From: Tetrapyrgos nigripes | Taxonomy: Eukaryota > Basidiomycota > Agaricomycetes > Agaricales > Campanellaceae | Assembly: GCA_013368315.1 (NCBI GenBank) | Contig: JAACJM010000147.1 | Span: 124,001 to 188,000 of the forward strand | Direction: 5' to 3' | DNA length: 64,000 nt | In this document: positions 34,201 through 45,264 of the stretch, one piece after another | Layout: the number at the start of each line of letters is the position of its first letter | Numbering within the stretch: position 1 is the stretch's first letter | Position numbers and translations under genes: made by a program | The notes under the pieces: model-generated | Databases searched by the model: none | Told to the model about the DNA's origin: nothing | The model's input: the letters and a program-made list of their open reading frames with translations, nothing else

Positions 34201-35888
34201 TGAATGGGTCAACCAACTCGACATTTGGAAGCAGTTCTGTTGCACAGATAACAGAGAGGCTCCTGTGTACGGAGTCATCATCAACATTTCTGCAGTGTTG
34301 TGGAACTGGTAGGCCATCAAAGTTATACAGCAAGTTAAAACTTTCTTATTTGCGATTTACATGAAAATTCACCAATTCCATGTCAACACTTGCAAGCATG
34401 TTGGTGCTCGAGACTCCAATGGTGGTCATCATCTTCTCTGGATTGATGAGCACGTCTGCTGCCATGAAAGTGCTAGGAGAGACACCAACTACACCAGCTT
34501 TATCACCAATATCTTCTTCCCAAACCCATATACCAAGGTGAAGGTTTATTTTCCTCACTTGAACAAGTCAGCCATACTGTGACACAACAATGTTGATCAG
34601 TTGATATGACTACTCTATACTCTTTTGCAATGATTATTCACTTACCTTGATTGTCAAAACAGTTCAGGAATGTATCTTAAGAATGCACTGCCTCTTGGGC
34701 CACATCAAAAACAGTTTCATCAAACAAGGACCAGGAGGAATGAGATGAGCTTCACAAATTTGCCTCTGAGAAGTGACAGGCTAGGTGCTACAATCAGAGG
34801 GCTGACATTGGTGCAGCTAAGGGAGCTTTGGCATCTCAAGCCCAAGCCACACCACTGATCTCGATGAAGACACCTGCTGCACCATGGAAAGACATTCATA
34901 TCATTGTTATCCATGGTCTGATGAAACTTTATGAAGGGAGTGTCGTCAACGTCTTGCAAGGAGACAACATGCTACTTGGAGATGGTAGTCTGGCATTTCC
35001 TAGTGGATTGCACATCTCCATCAATTTCAGTCAGGTTATGACCTATGCCCATGGAAATGCAGCGAGATTGGAGATCAATTATAGCTGGATTTGTGATGTG
35101 AAGTGAGTATTTGCATTTTTTCCCTCTCATGCCCTAAGAACTGACTGCATGAGCAGAACTGGACAGGGATTAAATGAGGTGTACCCATTGAAGTATTCCC
35201 AGCAGTACTACCAACCCAAGTTTCCTGTGGAAGTTATCAAGATTTCAAAATGCTCCTTGTCTGTAGAGGAATCCACTGTTTCCTGAGCTCTGACTCTGCC
35301 TCCACCCCAGGGAGAAGTGGTTCATGATGGTGGTGCTTGGGATCCCACCTTCTTGGAACTGGACTTACCATCGTTCTCTGTTCCCCTACCAATGTGGATC
35401 CACCCTCCACTCAATGGGAAGACATTTATGGCCACTCACAGACCCAAAAACTGACCTGAATGCAACTGAATGCACACTACTCCTTTCTTGAATGATAAAA
35501 AGGTGCAGCTTCAATATGGCAGAAGTAAACCATTCCTTGTGGATCCTGCAGAGGTTTATCTGATGCCAGTGAGAGCAATGTCTCATGAAGATGGTATCTC
35601 ATTTGTTTTGGAGAACATGATGGCAAGTATGCTCGTCATCTCTATGTCTGGTATGACAAAGAGCAGCACAGCGAGGAGTCTTGGATGGTAGTAGCAACAT
35701 TCAGAAACTAGGGAACAGTACAGGAAGAGATCTGGGATGAGGAGTTCCTGATTGATGCCAGCATTTGCATAAATGCTGGGCCTATAGCCCATGACAATCC
35801 TTTGACTCTGTGGGTGCAGGAGAGGAAATCAGCCTTGAGAAAGAAGAGAGAGCAGAAACACCTGCCCAGGAAGAAGAAGAAAGATTGA
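31271..35888 (+). pseudogene. Spt5-like NGN/KOW protein gene carried by the KDZ element, decayed
   Basis: Order of recognisable parts: NPFIDNEASVSADEEEAEE (acidic N-terminus from ATG at 31271), an NGN-like segment around PGMSSWVYVETEPNLHLSF (32226-32281), a KOW-like GTYTGDMGFM (about 32448-32477), a second KOW-like stretch WKDIHIIVIHGLMKLYEG with SGLHISINF (34882-35030), and near the end DGKYARHLYVWY plus a tail rich in Lys and Arg, stop at 35888. Spt5 is the eukaryotic NusG homologue that travels with RNA polymerase; agaricomycete genomes hold many Spt5-like copies of this layout with unknown function. The gene is broken by several in-frame stops and by the 1.6-kb foldback at 32521-34142. 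Family call rests on remembered motif patterns, not a search. Confidence 0.6.
32484..34179. mobile_element. 1.6-kb foldback element (CACTG ends) with palindromic flanks
   Basis: The body 32521-34142 starts CACTGGGTGCAAACACTTG and ends with its complement. Each arm carries copies of a subunit of about 165 bp (with GTAAGTC(C/A)A(C/G)TTGACTTACTGAAG): about two on the left (32521-32870) and four on the right (33484-34142), around a shorter palindromic centre near 33130-33300 rich in GTGACA/TGTCAC. Outside the CACTG ends, 37 bp on the left (32484-32520) and right (34143-34179) are perfect inverted copies rather than a direct duplication. It is a grown form of the 280-bp MITE at 1327 and 36197. Confidence 0.85.
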
Positions 35889-36196
35889 TTTACCAGACAT
35901 TGTGGACACATCCATACCCTGTATATAGTTTGTATGAACATACTTGTTGGAACTGTTTTTGTCTTTCTTGCTGTTGTACAGACTCGTTGTCACAGTTTTT
36001 ACAGTGTTTATCCCTATCCACATATTGTGGAAGTATCTTACTTGTTTATATATTCTCTGTGCCATGTGATTATCATATGACTGCCTCATATCTTATCTTT
36101 TGATTAGCCCTATATGGCTTGATCTAGTCCATCATTCCAGACTTGCATTCTAGAATACTTGCTTAGGTAGTCAGTTACACAAGGGACACATGCTAT

Positions 36197-36475
36197 CACT
36201 GTGTGCAAACACTTGTAATTCCTTGGATATACAGAGGAATTACACAAGACTTACACTAGTACACTCAATATGTAAGTCCACTTGACTTACTGAAGTATTA
36301 CCAAGGACCACTGTGAGACTTCATGCCTTACAATAGTCATATATAATTGTTCTATTTTTCTTGGTCTCTGGCAATACTTCAGTAAGTCAAGTGGACTTAC
36401 ATATTGAGTGTACCAGTGTAAGTCTTATGTAATTCCTCTGTATATCCAAGGAATTACAAGTGTTTGCACCCAGTG
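36197..36475. mobile_element. Palindromic MITE, second 280-bp copy
   Basis: Starts CACTGTGTGCAAACACTTG, ends with CAAGTGTTTGCACCCAGTG. TAT flanks it on both sides (36194-36196, 36476-36478), a 3-bp target duplication. It lies between the Spt5-like gene and the transposase gene and is nearly identical to the copy in the Gypsy element at 1327-1606, so both moved fairly recently. Confidence 0.92.
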
Positions 36476-36813
36476 TATTGGTCAATTACTGCCATAATAT
36501 GCCATTTAGAATTAATTTGTCATCAGTAGTATGTCATTTACACATCTGACTGAATTACTTGCATCAGTCAGCATATCAGTCAGCACATCAGCCAGCACAT
36601 TAATCAGTGCATCAGTCAGCTAGGTACCAGGGGGTCTTAGATAGTGTCTGGGGTCTTAGAGTACTTGTATATAAGCTGTAGTGTCTGAGCCTGTAGGACT
36701 CAGTGTATACAAGCATCTCTCTGCATCAACCTAAGTCTAAGGTCATTGGCCCTGGTGCAGGTTCAACATGATGAAGGAAGGGGAAAGAAGATCTGGTCTA
36801 CCTTGGCAGAGGT

Positions 36814-39800
36814 GTGTCATTGACCCAAAGACCAAATCTTCCTTGTCTTCATGGGCAAATCAGGTTGAATGGTGATCATCCTGCTCAGCTGGATGAAGAA
36901 AACCAACCTCTCACTGCCATTCTGCCAACCCAGGAAGACACTGTGGATACATTGTTGCAGGAATTTAGGCAGCCCGAGCCAGTCTCCCCTTGTAAACAAT
37001 CCCACAAGTTGAAGAAGGAGTGTCAGTGGAGACGTTGGCTGAAGGTCATGACACCGATGCTGGTGGAACATTATATGGATTTACTTAGAAGGATGGAAAA
37101 CCTGTGCAATGATCCTGAGAGGCAGTTTGAGGAGAGCTGTGAGTGTCAAAAGGGTTGTTGGCATTCAGTGTCCATCATTTGGTTCACTAGTGCGTCTTTT
37201 TATTTTCACACTGAAATATTTACTAAATGAGACTTTTTCTGTAGGTATTGGGACCCTTAAACTGTGGATTTGTGATGAATGTGCTCCTGCCACCATACAG
37301 CTCATCAAGAACAGTTTGTTTCCATGTGCACCTGTACTACCTACTCTGGCTGTTGATATCTGCATGCTGGATTTGCAGATTTCACCCAACATGACTGCCT
37401 GGAGTGGAACACTGATGGAGCAACTTTCTGAGCAAGGCTACCAACTACATGGACAGGACCCCTTATGCTTGCTATGGCTCCAAAGTCTTCAGGATGCAAC
37501 TCAGAAACTAGTCAAAACGAAATTGGAATATGCCAGAGACCAGCTGTTAAGCCCTTCCTGGCTTGAGGAACCCTCGGGTACAACATCTGAAGAAACCTCA
37601 GCCACCAATGCGACTCCCTCGAATCCCATTGCCTCACTTTTAACGCCTATCATTCCGTCCTCAACCTCACCTCCAACTGTCCCATCTGAGACTCCACTAC
37701 AAGCAGCTCAACAACAAAATCGTCCCAGTGAATATCTCCGTTCACAATGTCTGAGATGTTTTGGGAGCACATCACTGGAGGAGCCCACATCTAGACCTCA
37801 ATGTTTCATCACCAAAGATGCTTGTTTTACTCAGAAGCACAACAAGCAGAGTGCATGCAACCCTCCCTGGTTCCACCTGGACACTTTTTTCATTCCAGAG
37901 ACAATGGTGAAGGAGTGGGAGACATTTTTTGAGGAGACAAGGACTTGTCATCCATCCAAGCGAGGAAGGATAGATGATGAAGGTTTACAGTAGGATCATT
38001 TTGAGCATGGCATGCATGTATCTAAGTCTGCCCTTGACGGGTGTCAGTCCAGCTTTCACGCTGCTCAGGAGATCTTGGCCAAATCACCAGCTGCAGGCTA
38101 TGATGCGACTGCTTGCACCAGAATGTTTTGTATTCACAATGCAGCTCTCTTTATGGTATCTATGGAGTCTGTTGGTGAGAAGCAGCACTACACACTAGCC
38201 TTGATTGTGACTCTCTTCGAGCATCTGCCTGAGAGCTGGAAGATAGGGTTGCTATACAACATTGCATGCCAGCTGGAACAAAGCTGCCTCAAGTGGGGTT
38301 TTTTAAAGCAACTCCACAAGCACATTTTTTGGGCTGTTTCCATATTTCATGCCTATGGTCATAACCAAGCATGTCAGCTGATATACCATCCACGGAAATG
38401 GACTTGGTTTGGTTTCTGTGACAGTGAAGGCTGTGAGTGGTGTTGGAGTTGTCTGAATCACTTGGTAGTGTACACAAGAGTTGTTGGGGTAAGTGGTTCT
38501 TATCTATTGCAAGGGAAAAGATTGCTAACAAGTCCACAGTATTATCTCTGGTTATACATGTTGGATATGCAACCCCACCGCCATAATGATCTGGTTTTTC
38601 TTAGCTCAGTGAGTGCTCTAGAGAGGAAGAAGAGGATGCTACACAATTGACATGAGGAAGCTACCAAAGCCCTGGCTGAATGCAAGTAAGACGAAGACTT
38701 TCTTAGGGCACAGTGGAATGAGCAGGTTGAGGCTCAAACTAAGCCTCTTCTGAGTGTGTTCTTGTTTTCTTTACAAGTATGGGTACCTTATCTAGGACAA
38801 AATCCTGTAAAAAAAGCCCTTTGCTTTCACAAAAGCCTGGAAATCATCAAATTGAAGATAACTGATCTTGAACAGGTGATAATATCACCAAATACTAAGT
38901 GTTACAAGACTGTGGTGATTCATGACAAACTGGTCAAAGCTCGTCAATCAAGGGACCAACTATGAATTAAGCTGACTCAGAAAGAATGACAGCTAGGCCC
39001 AGCAGAGAAGAAAGAGCTGAAGAACCTCTGAAACCATCCCTTTTATACAAAACACCTGAATCCACTTGCTGTTAAGCAACAGCTGCATCAGAAGTTGATT
39101 GCTAGATGTTACCGACAGTAGAGAAGTGGTGAGTGTCTCTACGGATGAGCAGAGTATGATGCTGACTGTGATAATGATCATTACACAGAAAAAAACCTTC
39201 ATGCTCATACCCAGGATGCTATTCAACACCGAGATCCCTAGTATCAATATGTTGGCCAATAAATACAACACACTCTGCAATGAAATCTCATGTCTCATAT
39301 GCCAGGGAAAGACTCCTACTCATGCTGTCACACCACAGATGATAGAGAGAGGAAACCTCTTCAACTTAGACATTGTTGAGGACATTTGGCAAGATGCAGG
39401 ACTCAGCGAAGACACAAATGATTCCCCACCACCATGGATGGCAGATGATGATGTCAGAAAGGGTATTAGAGCTATTCTGGACCTCGACCATGCAACTGAG
39501 GAGGAGGAACACTTAGTGAGGGAACAAAGGTCGTTGTTTGAATGGTTTATGGAGGAATGGCAAATTATCTTACTGGCAATGGAGTCGTGCAAAGGTGAGA
39601 GTCTTTTTCTATGATACAGCTTGTAATTGATTAGTTTCTCTGATCATTCAGAGAACAAAGGTCTTTTGCATCAACTGCAGCAGTGCAAGCAGTTCCTGTT
39701 GAAGGCCTATGTCCACTGGGAGTGGTCCTTCCTGATCAACAAGAACCTTGCCTGGGGTTCAAAACAGCCTACAGACAGTGAAATTGGGGATGCACAAAGA

Positions 39801-40079
39801 CAAGCACTGCTTAATTCAACAATCATTATGGGTGATGGCGAGGGTGATGATGAATTTGGGACAGAGTACATGGAGGGACACAGTGATAGTTTGACTGAGC
39901 ATCTTGACTCCCAGGACATAATCAAGGGATACAGAGATTTGGAGTGGGTGGAAGTGAACTTCACAGTGACCAGCATTGATTTGTTATTTTCTCATGTTTT
40001 CTTACAAGAACATTCTTATTGTACTTCTATTGAGCAAGTATTCCTTGGTTGTCTGTCTGAGGGCCATCAGAGGCTATGA
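36814..40079 (+). pseudogene. KDZ transposase with N-terminal CxC cysteine cluster, decayed
   Basis: The N-terminal part reads KKECQWRRWLKVMTPMLVEH, then a cysteine cluster (CECQKGC before an intron near 37190-37245, CDECAPATIQL after it) and LFPCAPVLPTLAVDI, the landmark of basidiomycete CxC-KDZ proteins. The core has FITKDACFTQKHNK, a catalytic-region motif, then HVSKSALDGCQSSF, GEKQHYTLALI, LLYNIACQL, SIFHAYGHNQACQLIYHPRK and GFCDSEGCEW (Glu), as in KDZ transposases (RNase H fold). After a further intron (about 39593-39651) a C-terminal region ends at 40079. Stops at 37991, 38648, 38963, 38987, 39029 and others, several of them TGA at likely Arg positions. Start codon approximate. Confidence 0.85.
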
Positions 40080-40260
40080 GGAAGAGTATGGGAGCTACCA
40101 GTCAGGGACTGGTAGCTCCCAGAGGCTGCAAGAAAGGGTATTCAGAGGCTACGAGGAGAATGGGAGCTACCAGAGGCTATGAGGAAGAGTATGGGAGGTA
40201 CCAGAAAGGAATTGGTAGCTTCCAGAGGCTACAGGGAAGAGTATGGGAGCTACCATAGTT
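40076..40260 (+). repeat. Tandem repeat of about 37 bp with embedded hairpins
   Basis: About five units of the form AGAGGCTA(T/C)GAGGAAGAGTA followed by TGGGAGCTACCAG. A perfect hairpin lies at 40090-40120: GGGAGCTACCAGTC, loop AGG, GACTGGTAGCTCCC. It sits between the transposase end and the right TIR. Confidence 0.85.
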
Positions 40261-40265
40261 GTATA

Positions 40266-41275
40266 GGTACTGTTACATAAGTAGTTCATATCAATAAACT
40301 GGCATGATTGTTGAGAAAAGTGCTCAATAATTGGGACATTGTTTACTCTCACAAGCCAGAATAGTACAGTGGTTAGCTCGCTGGCTCTCTATCTATCTGT
40401 AGCCTGTTCTCTTTCTCTTCTTCTTTTACTCTCTAAGATCCTCCTATATTATTGTACTTAGTTGTACTTGGCATTCATCTCTCATATTTCTCAATTGCTC
40501 TCAGTATCTTAGTATTTACTTTGATCTCTTACTTACTCATTCTTCTATCTCTACTTACTTACCAAACATTATCCTGTGCATTGAGGCACATGTTCCCATT
40601 TCTGCGCCTCTTTATAGCGCTTCAGCGCTGTGTCAGGATGATCAGCTCTACATTGTTGTTGCTTGCCCCGCTATACTCAGGAAATGGGTCCACATAGAGC
40701 TGCTTTTTGTCATACCTAGACAGCTTTTGTGGAGCGGTGTAATAAACTTGATTTGACTTGACTTAGCCATCTATCTATCTATCTATTATTATCTGATTGG
40801 CAGCAGGCCCTGATTCCAATCTGGCCCAACATACTTTTTCACCAGTGGAATAGTATCAGATACTTCAAGTGTTTAAAGTCTGAACCACAATCGCTTGAGG
40901 TATATGGCAAAGATATATATATATAATGGTCTATGTTATAACACCTTTTAATGTTTGTTAAAAATGGTCTCATTAATTCTAAGGTACAATCTGACAAATA
41001 GAAAAACCGCATTTTGGAGGAAAAAAGAACCCAGACACCCTGTGAAAGAGTGACAGGAGTGGTACCTCCCATCAAGGCAATGTGAGCTCCCAGCACACCC
41101 AATCTAGAGATCATGGGAGTCCAGACACACAATACCAGGAGACTCCCAGGGAGTGTAGGAAGCTCCCTGGCACTGGGTAGCCTCCCAGGTATTTACCCAC
41201 CTCAAGGCTGAAGTTTGTACAGAAACAGTACAGCCTAAGGAGGTAGGTTTCAGGGGGTGCCTGAGGTGAATATCC
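40266..41275 (-). repeat. Right TIR of the KDZ element
   Basis: Inverted counterpart of 26525-28163, without the Tc1 insertion. It retains the empty target TCATTAATTCTAAGG at about 40969-40983. Two simple runs, (ATCT)n near 40770 and (AT)n near 40915, also recur in the left arm in related form. Confidence 0.9.
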
Positions 41276-41280
41276 CCTAT

Positions 41281-42585
41281 TACCCAGCATTTGCCTTTAA
41301 TTCATTCCCAGTTTTAGCCATCCAAAGGTCAACTCTGTTTTGTATCCCACTCCCATATGTGCCCACCCCCAATGTGGCATCAATACATCCCATCTTATAA
41401 CGGAAACTTGATTCCATCCCCCATTATACCATAGCTCATCTTGTTCACACATGCTTGACCAGTTGGCTCTTTTGTAAGTATAAAAAGTATCACTTAGGAT
41501 ATATACCTAGATGACATGTGCCCAGCCTATATGGGGTGCCAATATCTACTAGTTTACCCTTATAAACAGGCACAACACCACTTAGGCCATACTTCATCAC
41601 CATTCCAACTGGGCCTCAAAACTCCTCAAAATGTGTATTTTAGTGTCCTGGGCTGTCATTTCACTAATTTTGCAATAAATATTGGGTGTTTCCTGGGTAT
41701 CCACAGTAGCTATGGTCAACCCCATCATCTTGGTATACTTTTCTTTTGATATAATTATATTTTGCAGCCACCAGATGTGATTTGGTACAACAAGAAGAAC
41801 CTGTCAAAAAGTTTCCCATGCATCATTCCTTTACCAAGATCTCAACCTATCTCTGAGTATATCATCATTGTTTCTATATGAAACCAACAATGTAATGCTC
41901 AATTCTTGTATTTCTTTGAGCTTTGAGAAGGTCAAAGGTCAAGTCAAATGTAACCCTATGCAGCCACTGACATGACCCCTTGTCAGATCCTTTATAGGGA
42001 TAGGTACAATGTATCTCAGTAGTAACTGTAATAAACCTATGCCTTGTAAGCTCAAATGCCACTAGTGCCAAGGCAGCTAGTAGGTATCTAAGGTGCCGGG
42101 GAGGTGAACAAGCGCATAACCACTTACTTCAGACAGAAGGTAAGGGAGGCAACAAGTACAAGTTCAGATAAGTATCTAATACAAGTATCAGGTATATATA
42201 ACACTATGAATGTAGGTCCCTCTAGCAGTCAAAGGAATATTCATACAAGAAAAAGCAGTAAATCGAATGCGAGAGAAAGGGATAAGAGGAAATACAACTA
42301 CTACAGGCTAATATTATCTAATCTGCTCGGAAGAGGAAGTTGAAGGTAAATATCCGAACAGCCCAAATGTTGAGTACGTATCGACTCGTTTCGGATGTGG
42401 TGGAGAATGGAAGGTGAGGGTATTACTGGTAGACTGGTTGGGTGAAGGAGAAAAACACTGTACACGTAGACTGTAATTGTAGTAAACCTCCACCTACAGC
42501 CAGATTTCCAGAGAAGGACGGGTTTAATAACAGGGTTATATCCTTGCGAACGGTTTGATGATTAGTAGCCAATCCACCTTTCAAT
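41281..42585. other. Non-genic stretch
   Basis: No supported gene. Holds one copy of the GATAC(C/T)TA-GCTGCCTTGGCAC repeat on the minus strand (42061-42092). The last 200 bp before 42586 probably contain the 3' end of the neighbouring reverse-strand gene. Confidence 0.4.
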
Positions 42586-43602
42586 CTAGTTTACGAGTAT
42601 GGGATGTCCACCTCCACCTCCACCTTGATCGTGCAGCCCAGTAATGCCACCCGCTGAGTCTGACGAGTCTGACTGCGTTCCGCCCTCAGCCACGACAATT
42701 TCGAGTCCTCTAATAAATGGATAGAAAATATCAGCCCCATCGCCTGATCCAAATCGGACTTTGGGCGTTTCCGAACCCGAGGAACTGGGCATGAAAAGCT
42801 CGCCCAATTCACCGTCGGATAGGACTGGGCAACAAATCTTTGTGGAGGATGCACGTCTGGGGGAACGATCGAAAGTTACATTTCCGTAGCAGTTGGTTCG
42901 GTCGAAGCCCGTAACGATGTAGTACGATGAAGACGTAGCTGATCGGAGATATTGCTTCCAAATGTTTCGTTGGGCGTATTCACGAATGGCAGATAAACCC
43001 GTGTAATCGATGCGGGTGGCACCATTAGGAAGTATGAGGACTGATCCTTGCGATTGCGTGAAATGAAATTCAATACTCGATGCACGCCTAGTTGTTGTGT
43101 CCCTGGTCACCAAGCAATAATTAAGTAGTGAAATATGAGAGGTAGATAAAGATGATGGACTTACGAAGTGAGGATGTTCCCATCCCTATCAAACATGTAC
43201 TGATGTCCATTTTCGCTGACTATCCTTGTGCCAGGTGCAAAGTACTGGGATGAGTAACAGACGAGAGCTGGATTAAATTTCATAGGAGTGAAGCCAGGGG
43301 GAACACCCCATAGGTTGTCGCGCTTTTTAAAAATATTAAACAAGCAGACCAAGTCACCATCAGTATCATTGAGAACCACATCTCCCACTTCAACCTCGGG
43401 TTTACCCTTGACTTGAGGATTGAACGGTGCATATCCATGACCTGCACCCTTAAAAGACGCAGAATATATCTGAGCAGTGTCATATAGCGTCGGCAAATCA
43501 CATTGGGCTTGAGAATCAAGTTTTCATCTTGGCTTCAAGAATCAAGTAATGGGATGAAGACCTACCTGTACTAGAGTCTTCCGCGGTTGGTTTCTCAGTC
43601 AT
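42586..43602 (-). CDS. Agaricomycete-type conserved protein of unknown function, paralogue B
   Basis: Three exons on the minus strand: 43566-43602, 43165-43507, 42586-43102 (37, 343 and 517 nt; 298 residues, no internal stop). Introns of 58 and 62 bp are GT..AG. N-terminal half: YSASFKGAGHGYAPFNPQ, VEVGDVVLNDTDGDLVCLFNI, PPGFTPMKF. C-terminal half: GSVLILPNGATRIDY, IREYAQRN, YYIVTGFDRTNCYGN and FYPFIRGLEIVV. Paralogue A just upstream has the same blocks. I know this family as a frequent, lineage-specific group in mushroom-forming fungi without assigned function; no signal peptide or membrane segment is seen, so probably intracellular. It ends in a Gly-rich tail instead of the HPSD..HDDEW part of paralogue A. 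Start Met gives a good first exon but is inferred. Confidence 0.75.
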
Positions 43603-43633
43603 GATGCTGTCCTGCGAGGAAGCTTCCATTCAT

Positions 43634-45264
43634 TCAGATCAGTGGCAAAGTAATAGACAAATGGATGGATTCACCTCTGAATTTTGATGGAAATTTAATC
43701 AACATTCGGCTGATCAGCGTTGCTTTATCGAGAAGTTCATCGTCCCCCTATCATATGAGAGCGACTCAGTGTTTGCGTTGTTGGTCAAGGCACTTACACT
43801 CACGTCTTTTAACACGGATGCCCATTCGTCGTCATGAGTGACAGACACACTTGCGCCGTACTGTAGGATTGCTTAGTCAAAGTGTCTTGTCAAGAAGGCA
43901 ATGAAGTAAACCTTTTCAATGATGTACTTGTTAATGATATCAGATGGATGCTGCACCGCAGAGTTCTCAGTATGTTTCATGCAAAGTAAATTAAATAAAG
44001 CCATACCTCAAATGCAGAGACATCCGAATCAAAATCCGACTCGTCACAGTCAGAAAGATCCCATTCAGAGGTCGATGGCTGAGAGGAGAGATCCGTATCT
44101 TCAGTACTCTTCGATGTTAAAGAGCTCGCGGACGGTTTTGACGATAAGTCGTCTTGGCTCGAGGTATTATTCGACCTAGAAGAAACAGATCCCGAGTCGT
44201 TGGGTGAAGTATATGCACGCCGCCGAGTTGGATTCAAGCCAGGAGAAACCATTGTGCTGGACAAACTACGCAAAATTTGCTCTTGGTACAGCAAGTCCTT
44301 GGGGCTTCCCTCGGTCAAATCTACGAGCTCCGTCCCGGCCCTCCGTACCCATCCCCCCGTCTGGTCATGACTTTGAATCCTCGCAAGAATACGTAGAGAT
44401 TCTCGTCTTGCGATGAACCGCTATCCTTCCAGTCGTGTACCACGTTAGAGAGAGGATGACGTGACACAGATAGCGCCCCAAGCGACGTTTCGGATAAAAC
44501 AGGGCAAGAAAGCGTGAAAGATACGGAAATATCTGTAGAAGAAGCGAGGAAAGCCGCATTCCTGTAGCGGTTAGCTTGGTCAAAGCCTGTAATGACATAC
44601 AGGGAGCCATCGGGTACCATTCCTTGGAATTGCTCTGCGTAGTCGTACCAAGCCTCTGCATTCTGCTCAGCATGTATTCTGATGCGTTCTCTGTCTCCAT
44701 AATCAACACGAGTAGCTCCGTTGGGGAGAATGAGGAGGGATCCTTTGCCGCGTACGAATTGAAAATGAACGCTCATTCCAGGTGCAACGGGCACGGTACT
44801 GAGACGCAATGGGAGTCGTATCAATTCGAGTGAATTAGATTTGAAAGAAACTTTACGATGCTCACGGATTAATAGCGTTCCCCAAGATATCAACCGTAAT
44901 TTCCTGCCCGTTTTTACTCATTATCCGAGCCCCCTTTACGAAATAATCTGGTGAAGTGTAGAGGTGGTCGTCATGATATTCCAGAGGAACAAAGCCACTT
45001 GGCAAGCCCCTGTATGTATGCTCGTGTGTTCCGAAGATGTTAAAGAGGGGTTTGAAGAAGCCGTTCCTGTGATCGACCATACCCACATCTCCGACGTAGA
45101 CATCCCGGGCAACGCGTTGTGTACCCAATAGAGGACACTGTGGCTTCAACAATGCACAGCCGTGGCCTTTGGAGTATAATGTCCCTGAGTAGAGTTGCTG
45201 TAGAGTAGGAGTTTTGGCGCATAGTGAAGGTATTCCTTGGAGCGATGGAGAAGGTTGGGGGAAC
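43634..45264 (-). CDS. Agaricomycete-type conserved protein of unknown function, paralogue A (5' end open)
   Basis: Exons on the minus strand: 44866-45264, 44349-44798, 44007-44265, 43912-43950, 43798-43860, 43634-43747; in frame over 440 residues. The first exon listed starts at an acceptor, so one or more upstream exons with the start codon are not identified. Blocks: LYSGTLYSKGHGCALLKPQ, VGDVGMVDHRNGFFKPLFNI, GKGSLLILPNGATRVDYGDR, GSLYVITGFDQANRY, LYVFLRGFKVM, a Ser/Asp-rich linker, then HPSDIINKYIIEKYGA and VSVTHDDEWASVL. The same order is typical of the family. Its stop lies about 30 bp before the start of paralogue B, on the same strand. Function unknown. Confidence 0.72.

Larger units (their letters stand above)
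26515..41280. mobile_element. KDZ DNA transposon with about 1-kb TIRs and cargo genes
   Basis: Inverted arms at 26525-28163 and 40266-41275 enclose a region with a KDZ-type transposase (36814-40079), an Spt5-like gene (31271-35888) and an unknown reverse-strand gene (28150-30310). The arms match over about 1.0 kb after removal of a 623-bp Tc1/mariner insertion in the left arm. Ends are placed where similarity fades (about 26515-26530 and 41265-41285); I see no certain target duplication. KDZ (Kyakuja-Dileera-Zisupton) elements are large cut-and-paste transposons common in basidiomycetes. All three genes carry stops, so this copy is inactive. Later insertions are a palindromic MITE (36197-36475) and a large foldback (32521-34142). 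Confidence 0.88.

Noticed and set aside
28145..40080. TET/JBP dioxygenase cargo, known from some fungal KDZ elements
   Set aside because: I looked for the HxD...H...R arrangement in the three element genes and did not find a convincing one.
40076..40260. CRISPR-like repeats
   Set aside because: Units are directly adjacent with no unique spacers; it is a tandem repeat in a transposon.
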